Shown piece by piece: positions 56,914 to 64,000 of a DNA stretch of 64,000 nt. Numbering within the stretch: the stretch's first letter is position 1; every line of letters begins with the position of its first letter. The translations under genes were made by a program, and so were the position numbers. The notes under the pieces were generated by a model. It ran no database searches. It was not told the origin of the DNA and was given only the letters and a program-made list of their open reading frames with translations. The DNA comes from Dermanyssus gallinae (Eukaryota > Arthropoda > Arachnida > Mesostigmata > Dermanyssidae). Location of the stretch: NCBI GenBank assembly GCA_003439945.1, contig QVRM01005948.1:248001-312000 (forward strand). The letters run 5' to 3'.

Positions 56914-57790
56914 ATGGGAAGAGAAATAAACGCCATGAAGACCAAGGCTATGAAATTCAGAAGAGGAGGTCGATTGGCTGCTAAAGACGTTATACGTTGC
57001 GGCGGCCAATCCTTGGAATTCGTCAACTCGTTCCGGTACCTGGGGCTTTGGCTTCATTATACTGGGACGACCTTCACTGCTCACATCGTCGCAACAGTGC
57101 ACACAGCCCTAATCTCTCTTTATGGAGAGGTAGGCGACGTCCGGCAACTGTCGGTCCCGACGGCAGTGGCACTTTTCTACCTCAAGATTGTTCCAACGCT
57201 GATGTATGGTCTTGACAGAATATGGGAACACCTCACTCGGGCAAACTTTGGTTTGCTTGAAAGGTGTTTCACAATGCACATGAAGCGGGTACTTTGCCTG
57301 TCAACGCGGGCAAGGAGCCGCTTTGTGTACCTTATGTCTGGCTGTGCACCGGTTGTTGGGATAATTCGATTAAGATTGAAGACGCGGCGTACAGTACCAT
57401 TCGAGAGCTTTATCTCAGAATGGGAAAATAAAGTTGAACAAGCCCGACGAGAGGTTGGAGACCTGGATATTTTCAGTGCCTCTCACCTCTGGTCTGGTCT
57501 TGCATGTGACAATCGCCATGTCTATACCAGATACATAGTTCATGGCTATCATCACCTGGTCTGTTCGAATACGAGCTTCCACGAGGAGTACACGGAGTGC
57601 ATCTGTCGACTGTGCTCTCAGGCGTGTACGAAGTTTCATGCGTCTGCCTGCCTGGCCCTTGCGAAGAGATCGCTGCACTGCCTCTCTCGAATAACATGCC
57701 GCAAGCAGCTGACTACATAATTGTATAATCTGTATAATTATCTATGCTATATGCATACTCAATATGAGTGAAATAAATAAGATGATGATG
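56914..57790 (+). pseudogene. LINE family 2, ORF2 C-terminal part, frame intact
   Basis: A 268-codon open frame. Landmarks: NAMKTKAMKFRRGGRLAAKD, LEFVNSFRYLGLWLHYTGT (reverse transcriptase thumb/connection of an APE-type LINE), VALFYLKIVPTLMYGLD, RCFTMHMKRVLCLSTRARSR, and a C-terminal Cys/His domain (HGYHHLVC ... ECICRLCSQACTKFHASAC) at residues 205-245. The 3' UTR is about 50 bp and ends AAATAAATAAGATGATGATG, as in the 13.8-kb copy. The reverse transcriptase catalytic core is missing, so the copy is 5'-truncated and dead despite the open frame. The clade is undetermined. Confidence 0.85.
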
Positions 57791-57954
57791 AATATTAAGA
57801 TGGGCGGTTATCCTATCGTTAGCATACGAGCGCACTAAAATTAAATTTAGCACAATGTGGCGTATAAGCATACCCAACAACAAGTAGGCCAGATGATTCG
57901 CTGCAAAGTGCCACTGTTCTAACGAATTGCCGGACACTACATATTCAGCATTTA

Positions 57955-58045
57955 TTCTAAGCTTATCATCATCGAAAAATCAAGACACTACGGGAATCGA
58001 ACTGCTTTTCGGACCAACTCTATTTTCTTGCGGAGATTGCGGAGC
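57955..58045 (-). tRNA. tRNA-like sequence (pseudogene or SINE head), tentative
   Basis: The minus strand has GCAGTTCGATTCCCGTAGTG (good B box) and AACGCGCTCCGCAATCTCCG before it (weak A box). I could not fold a full cloverleaf, so a functional tRNA is unlikely. Confidence 0.25.
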
Positions 58046-58899
58046 GCGTTATTTTAAGTTCACTTAATGTAGCTCATTCGTACTTGTTGAGGTAATTTTT
58101 GTCTAGTAGTTTTGTTGAAAAGAAAGAGATATATCAATATAATTAACTTAGGCAGACATGGCAACTGGGCACACATGTTCGTACTCCTAACGGAAAAGTG
58201 CCGTCCCCGCAGCGGTTTCACTGGGACCGTAATGTTTCAAGTCTGTCCTTTGTATGCGGACAGTAGTGTGCATGCAATTCGACCCCAAAGAAGAGCACGC
58301 AGTATTTACTGTCTGTTCGACTGGCCTTGCAAGAACGGTACGTTTACAGTTGACCACTTTAACTTGCACGCTTGTGTCCAACGAGCTCAGGCTCAAACGC
58401 CAGTTGTCTAGAGTGCAAACAAACATTACGCAATATTCATACGCTGCAACTCGCCAAGCTGCCAACCTAAAAACGTGACGTAACTACGTAGTGCAAATAC
58501 TGACGCGCCAAGCTCATGGAAGTGCCCTGAGTCTATGGTAATGATGAGAATGATTCATAGAGCAGTCTCTGCTTCGTGACAGAGTGCTCGTGAACTATAA
58601 AAACAAAAAAAATAGAAAGAAACAGCGTCATATAACACTATCGGCAACTCAACGTGGATGAGCATTTATATTTGCTGCTTTTGTTGCACTATTTCCTATG
58701 GCCTCCGTCGTGGGTTCTGTGCGTATCGCGGACGGCAGGCAGGCAAGCCACCAATGCATCGTACAACAAGCACTCAGTATTCTATGTATTCAGTGTAACA
58801 ATATATTTTTTCTCGAGACTGCTTAGTGTTCATCCTATTAGGCAAGGAAATGCAAAGACAGTGAATGCGTCTGGCTGTTTGTGCATTCCCTTTGCATTC
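58046..58899. other. No gene recognised
   Basis: Overlapping frames of 75-103 codons on both strands show no motif. Confidence 0.4.
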
Positions 58900-59091
58900 C
58901 TACGAGCAGAACCTGAAGCGGCATGCGTCTCCCACCTGGTCAAATCCACGAGTAGAACATACTAGGTGCTGATAGCCTTGCACAATGTACCCTTTGTTCA
59001 CATGAAAACTAGTCCATGCTATTCTATCATACCATAGGTACCTGGTGAGGTGCTCATTTGCATGAGCAATTTCTTCTATAGTATCCGCCAC
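58900..59091 (-). pseudogene. LINE family 2, C-terminal domain fragment
   Basis: The minus strand reads GYIVQGYQHLVCSTRGFDQV and GDACRFRFCS, matching YIVHGYHHLVCSNTSFHEEY and TECICRLCS of the 57-kb copy. The final H-x4-C may lie in another frame. Confidence 0.6.
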
Positions 59092-59829
59092 TTTACCTTA
59101 TCATTTCTGCAGGAACAACTAAGAAGACACAGTGACTGGTGACTTCAGGCTGATCCTAATTATTTGCACGAATGGCCCGCAGCCTACTAGGAGGTACACG
59201 AATTACGTACACGTAGGAATCGGTTTTGTACGGAACACGACAGACAGATAACCCGTTTTATTTATGCCGAACAACACCTCTCGAGTTGTGCAAAGCTTGT
59301 CAGTGAGAGATGTCCTCAGAAACTACCGGAGCCATAAGTTAACATTGTTATTTTTTCAAGCTCAATGGGTCGCACTGCAATACCGGCAGGGACAGCCCCC
59401 GAACATATCTCACCTCCGTGTACACGAATACAATTGCTGCACGACCGCTGTCCGCGATGCGCTGTGGAAAGGTTCTTCTCATATAGTGGACCCTGAATAC
59501 GTAAAGGAGCTAACAAGCTCCAGCGGTTGGTTACTATAGATAATTCTGTCTACCTAGCCAATCTTGGCAAATTCTTGGCAAAACTTAATCGCTTTAGTCT
59601 GCCGTGACTTTACCGTGAAATCCGTTACCGTCTACGTAAGCTGCAATATGTTTGAGTAAGCTTCAAAGTCGACGTGTAGGTACGTTTCACTGTCGACGAT
59701 CAGACGGTCCCAAAGCCACGATGTGCAACGACGACGTCATTATAAAAACTGCGCTTCCAAATTCTCCCACTTGTTGCTTAAGCTGTGTAGTCGACATTGA
59801 ACACACGCCTTTTTAAGGTAGTCATCAGC
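59092..59829. other. No gene recognised
   Basis: One plus-strand frame (59264-59539) without motifs. Confidence 0.4.
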
Positions 59830-60010
59830 AATGAAGCTGGAAAGCACGCTAGGAATGGAACCACCTACTCCAGTTTGTCGAAACGACTCAACGAGTAGGT
59901 GACGGGGGCCTTATCAAAGGCCGTTACACAGTCGATGAAGACTGCAGATAAGTGGCCTCCGGGCTTTGCCAACAACCGCTCAAACTTAGACTAAAGGTTA
60001 TTTTTTAGTA
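59830..60010 (-). pseudogene. LINE reverse transcriptase fragment
   Basis: The minus strand reads GGHLSAVFIDCVTAFDKAPV (near 59940), the first catalytic Asp motif of LINE reverse transcriptases, resembling YTVFTDCITTFDKTPHHLL at 62.0 kb. About 60 codons survive. Confidence 0.6.
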
Positions 60011-60189
60011 GGTCTGGGATTTTAAATAGAGTTTAAAAATACATTTGCGTACGGCTGAGTAAACGCATAACAGGGATTAGCTAGCCACGGCAGTGCCTAC
60101 ATATACGTATCCCCTCAAGATGACCTTTCGACCTGCAGAATCCTTTACGCAGAAGAGTAACTACGTACAGGCGGCGGGAAAATGTCAGA

Positions 60190-61330
60190 AGCTTTAAATC
60201 CTTAGGTCGTGCCTGTCGAGTCACGTGTGGGCTGCGACTCTTATACCACTTTTACCATTTCTGTACTTCTTGCTTCTTTCTTGGCCTTCATGATACGTTG
60301 AAAGGGCTGTGCCGCGTCCCAGTATTTGACTAACGTAATCATGTGCGTCAATCCCAGCGTCCCCGTTCTAACCATGCCTTGTCTGCTCTCCATACAACGC
60401 ATTCCAGGACCGCATGCTCCAAAGAGTTTACTTCGCCGCAGTATAGGTACTAAGTTGAATCGATCTTTTCCTTTAGGTTAAGGTACACCTAGAAATCGTC
60501 ATGACCTGTAAAAACCTTAGTAAAGTAGTATTTGAGACCGACGATTCATAAATCGGCGGATGTTTGAAATGAGGTTCGTCACGAGCGGTCTCGGTTGCCC
60601 GTTCGGGAGTCTGTCCATTCCATCTGCCACCAATCGAGTGTCACCTCGCATCCTTTTATGAACTCAATAGCTGGGTCATCCTGCAGACGCCGATGTTCGG
60701 CTATCTTTAGTGTTTAGGGTACTGTCTGCCAGCACGACGAGGACCTCCTGATCCGCTGGCCCTTTTTCACGAACTTTGTCGTAGTGGGCATGCCCATTGT
60801 AGGCGACATCCTGGCGAGTCAAAGAGGATGATTGACTTGGATACGGACGTCAGAAGTCTCTGTAGGCTATATCTGGGGCAATGCATGTTAGGCAACACAC
60901 GAGCAATGCCATTAGCCGCCTTTTACGCCTTCACGACCGCGATACTGACATTAGGAGTCCCCCGCACTCTTCTAGAATTATACTCAAGTATTTAGCAACA
61001 TTCTTTTGCTCAATGTATTGACCGGACAGTGTAAGCGTGCTGCGCCCGTTTTCGACCGCCCTGTTGTTCATATAATCGGAAACCAATCGAACCAGATGTG
61101 GTAAGACATCCTTCCTTCGAAATGTCTTCGCCGTGAGTGAACAATACTCTCCGAAAATGAATTTTACCACTTCTGCCAATATTCCATCCAAGCCTGGCGT
61201 CGTTCCAAACTTGATCCTGTCCGCGGCAGCCGCAATTGCACCCAGAGTGACTTGGGGGATGCCAGTCTCGTCTATTTTGCCATCCGCTAGTGCTTTAAAT
61301 ATGCGGATGCTGTGAGAATAGGGTGTTAAT
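60190..61330 (-). pseudogene. R1-clade LINE ORF2 remnant
   Basis: On the minus strand, in order: VTLGAIAAAADRIKFGTTPG and LDGILAEVVKF (start of the reverse transcriptase, 61260-61130); an internal deletion joining to LVRLVSDYMNNRAV (near 61080); TLSGQYIEQKNVAKYLSIIL; then, in worn frames, WWQMEWTDSRTGN and ISNIRRFMNRRSQ (near 60620-60550); then YLYCGEVNSLEHAVLECVVW (the CCHC finger, near 60440) and a basic tail. This order of motifs is characteristic of R1-type ORF2. There are many stops and deletions; the YADD box is lost. Confidence 0.75.
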
Positions 61331-61739
61331 CAACCAAAAATGCTTTTCCTTCTCTATATGCTCAACTATTTGCTTTGCCAATTTTGCCCCTGACGGTTTT
61401 GTACGATTTGCCCCACGAATCCGAGTCAACCTGTTCGATCAAATCGCGCCAACAAACTTCCTTGCTTTCGCTGGTCTCTGTCGAAAAGTTAGCTTACACT
61501 TACTTCTTCGCACTCGGCTGTAGATACGCCTATGCTGCATACACCCTTACGATCCGAGGTAAGACCGTTTGGCTAAGACCACAGCGAAGCCAGAGTTACT
61601 GGCAAAACAAAGGAGGGGCCACGCTTGGCACGAAATTCTACAGTCAATTATGCCAAAGTCAGACGAAAGTAGGGAACTTTCTTAGTGGTGAGCGGTCAAC
61701 AACCCAGGTTTTTGCACATCGCGAAACTATCTTCCATAT

Positions 61740-62720
61740 TCAAGGCAAGATATGGTAACGAACAAGATAAGCCAAAACTTTATCGGGGACCGAGAAAAGA
61801 CGCTCAAGGAGATATTCTCAGAAAGGACGCTCAAAGAGATTTCCAATAGAATGCCTCTACCAACAGTGGGGCCCGACCACATCCTTCCGCCTAAGCAATT
61901 CGTATTGGAGGGATGCGGGCATGGGAGACGCAATTTATACATATGTACAATCAACTGCAATCGGCGACTGAGCGAGCTCTGGAGAAGTCACGAGGTCATA
62001 TATACCGTTTTCACGGACTGTATCACAACCTTTGACAAGACTCCTCACCACCTTTTGATTGACGCGTTTAGGACAGTAGGTGTTAACGGAGCCAAGTGCG
62101 ATCTCAAGCTTCTACGATGACGACTCCCTATTAAACGTACAAAGGTGGGGATCCACAGAGAGATCCACTGAGTTGCGTATCATCATACTCTTACGACCTC
62201 TAACTTCATTAGCCATGTGCAACGGGAGTTCAGAAACACCTTGAGAATTATTTACGCTGATAATATTGTTATCGTTCATATGGACATAGCATCATTCAAA
62301 TAATTGGGCCATACTTTCTTTGATTTTTTCCTGCCGAATGTGCTTCCAAAGTTGGCACACAGCGTAGATATGGCGTGGATCGACCTGAGAGGTTTGAATT
62401 CCCTCAGAGGTGCTTTACGGCGTACATGAAGCGGGATCTCTGCCCTTGCATTACGGTTCGAAGCCGATTTGTGTCTGCCCTGTACCCTAGCTATGCGTCA
62501 ATAATAGAGGCGCTTCGGCTGAGATTGTGCATGTCTAGAACTCCACCGCGTAAACAATTCTTAGTAAAGTGTGCCACCTTGTGTGTTCGTCCAATAAATT
62601 TTACGAGGAGTATGCATTTGTCGGCTATGCTAGCAGAATTGGGCAGAGTGCCATATTGTCCATTGTTTAGCGCTCTGGAGGAGGTCGCTACACGTTCTCT
62701 CTCATTGGAAGGGCAGTGTA
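61740..62720 (+). pseudogene. LINE family 2 relative, reverse transcriptase remnant
   Basis: The frame 61752-62120 contains PTVGPDHILPPKQFVLEGCG and YTVFTDCITTFDKTPHHLLI (first catalytic Asp). After a break, RIIYADNIVIV (YADD with Asp to Asn, near 62255) and, from 62330, VLPKLAHSVDMAW, RCFTAYMKRDLCPCITVRSR match VPTLMYGLDRIW and RCFTMHMKRVLCLSTRARSR of the 57-kb copy. It therefore shows the core that the other family copies lack. Several frameshifts; inactive. Confidence 0.7.
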
Positions 62721-62799
62721 TAGGAACTAAATACCCATCTTCTTACATTATAATGCAAATAACATTGACATATCCTTTGTGTGAGTGCATTAAATAGAT

Positions 62800-64000
62800 A
62801 AATGATGTCAATTTATAGGGGTACGTGCATGTAGATACGTATGACAGACAATGCAGCCAGCAGTACGCCACAGGTACAAACCAGGCTGGCACTCATTCTG
62901 TTTCTAGTATTAGGCTATTATCGTCATATCTGCGGTGGGTGATTGCACTTCGCTTGGATATAACAAAATAAAGCTGTAAATACTGTACCACTTGGAACGT
63001 TCCAATTGAAAAGTCAAAATTATTTTTAATACGTCGAGTTACACGGGAAGGTTCCTTGAACGATTTCGTTACCTTGTACGTGCGGCTATATGATGATGCG
63101 ACAAGCAGTCTACAGCTATTAAATGTAACGTGCAAATGACAAAGCTTTGAACTTCACAAATGCGTGGTTTCAACAGGCGAACGAACACAAGACTGTGGGA
63201 GCAACGACTCCCGTTTCTGTAAGATTCCCGGGATAGGCTGCAACATATGGCTCTGAAACAACGTTTTCTTATAAGTCTCTCTCTCTCTGCGGCGTCTCTG
63301 TTTGCGGCCCTTTATTGTAGTTTGAAAATTAGTCGTACGCATTCGCGTGTTTATACGCATTATCAGTGTTGTCTTTGTTGTTGTTGTTCTCGTTTTCGTC
63401 GTCGTCCGTCAAATTCCTCTGAACGGGGTAACTTGGATAGCGTATGGGTTTCACGGCGTACATCTGTGCGAGACGTTGGCTTCTCGTGGATCCTACACTA
63501 GTGTATTTTATTCCCTTCTGTTAGTGACACCTGCTCAGTACGCTTCAACACATGCTCCTGCTATTACGCATCTGCTAGCAAAATAGCGTCTGCTATTTTG
63601 CTAGCAGACGCGTAACGCGTGTCCCTGTCGGGTTGTAGTACCAAAATGTCGCACACCGGGCTTTACTGTTAGGATGAGGGCAGCACGGTGGGACGTACCG
63701 AGGTTTTTCGCTCTCAACAAAACAACGACACGATAACGTCCTTTAACTTCGTAATTTCGGAAGCTCAGCGTGAGCCCGCAGAGCGGCCGGTCGTTCGGAG
63801 AAAAGAGCTGTCACTCGTCGATTGTTCCAACTCTTGTCTCTCTCGTATGACTGTCATCGCCGTGTCAGACCGTGACATCGGTACCGAGTTGAAGGCGCAT
63901 TCAAACGCGCGTTCCCGCCGCCGCTCCCGGATTCTCTCATTTATTGATTCACTAATCATTTTTATCGCAACAGTTACATACAGTTACATACGGTTTACAT
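62800..64000. other. No gene recognised
   Basis: Mixed composition with CT repeats at 63276-63295 and GTT triplets near 63380. Short frames only. Confidence 0.4.
63571..63608. other. Perfect 16-bp hairpin
   Basis: TCTGCTAGCAAAATAG (63571-63586) pairs exactly with 63593-63608 around a 6-nt loop (CGTCTG). No T run follows, so it is not a simple terminator; possibly a fold-back remnant. Confidence 0.85.

Noticed and set aside
57955..58045. Functional tRNA gene
   Set aside because: Only the B box is convincing; no complete cloverleaf could be folded by eye, so it is listed only as a low-confidence tRNA-like sequence.

Overview
The window looks like repeat-dense, intron-scale or intergenic DNA from an animal, most likely an arthropod and perhaps a mite or tick (inference: several LINE clades, mariner remnants, tRNA-derived SINEs and very many (TA)n and (TAA)n tracts, with no bacterial operon structure). 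I recognised no intact host gene. Nearly everything interpretable is a decayed mobile element, and coordinates for decayed copies are approximate.

The dominant signal is one lineage of non-LTR retrotransposon with a restriction-like endonuclease (RLE). It is present in about ten pieces: A (3032-4725, +), D (6527-7105, -), E (7151-8311, -), B (17556-18588, +), C (18589-22920, +, near full length), G (26060-26950, -), I (39791-41600, -), J (44266-45266, -), and 3' stubs at 30.7, 36.1, 51.4 and 54.4 kb. The reconstructed plan is ORF1 (about 460 aa, Gag-like, three zinc knuckles), then ORF2 (C2H2 finger, reverse transcriptase with a YLDDG active site, CCHC finger and PD...D endonuclease), then a 3' UTR with a conserved block. 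ORF1 and ORF2 overlap in the pentanucleotide TAATG in the two copies where the junction survives. Copies B-C and E-D lie head to tail, and several copies abut TA or TAA microsatellites. A more divergent relative is seen at 9.2-9.8 kb and 54.7-55.2 kb.

Other elements: R1-clade LINE remnants (11.1, 14.9-16.2, 37.2 and 60.2-61.3 kb); a second LINE family with a cysteine/histidine-rich C-terminus (13.8-14.7, 52.0, 56.9-57.8, 58.9 and 61.7-62.7 kb); stray reverse transcriptase fragments (16.3, 23.0, 59.9 kb); mariner transposase remnants (11.8-12.6, 29.7-30.1, 38.7-39.0 kb); three tRNA-headed SINE families; a roughly 390-bp repeat ending in ATGACCCTGTATATA; a 220-bp fold-back element (25.8-26.0 kb); a 27-bp minisatellite (55.3-55.5 kb); and a diverged duplication shared by 0.4-1.1 kb and 24.2-24.9 kb.

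The least transposon-like parts are about 27.0-29.7 kb and 45.3-48.7 kb. They are GC-richer, with CAG/CAA and CT repeats, and are the best places to look for host exons or control regions, but I could not identify a gene there.
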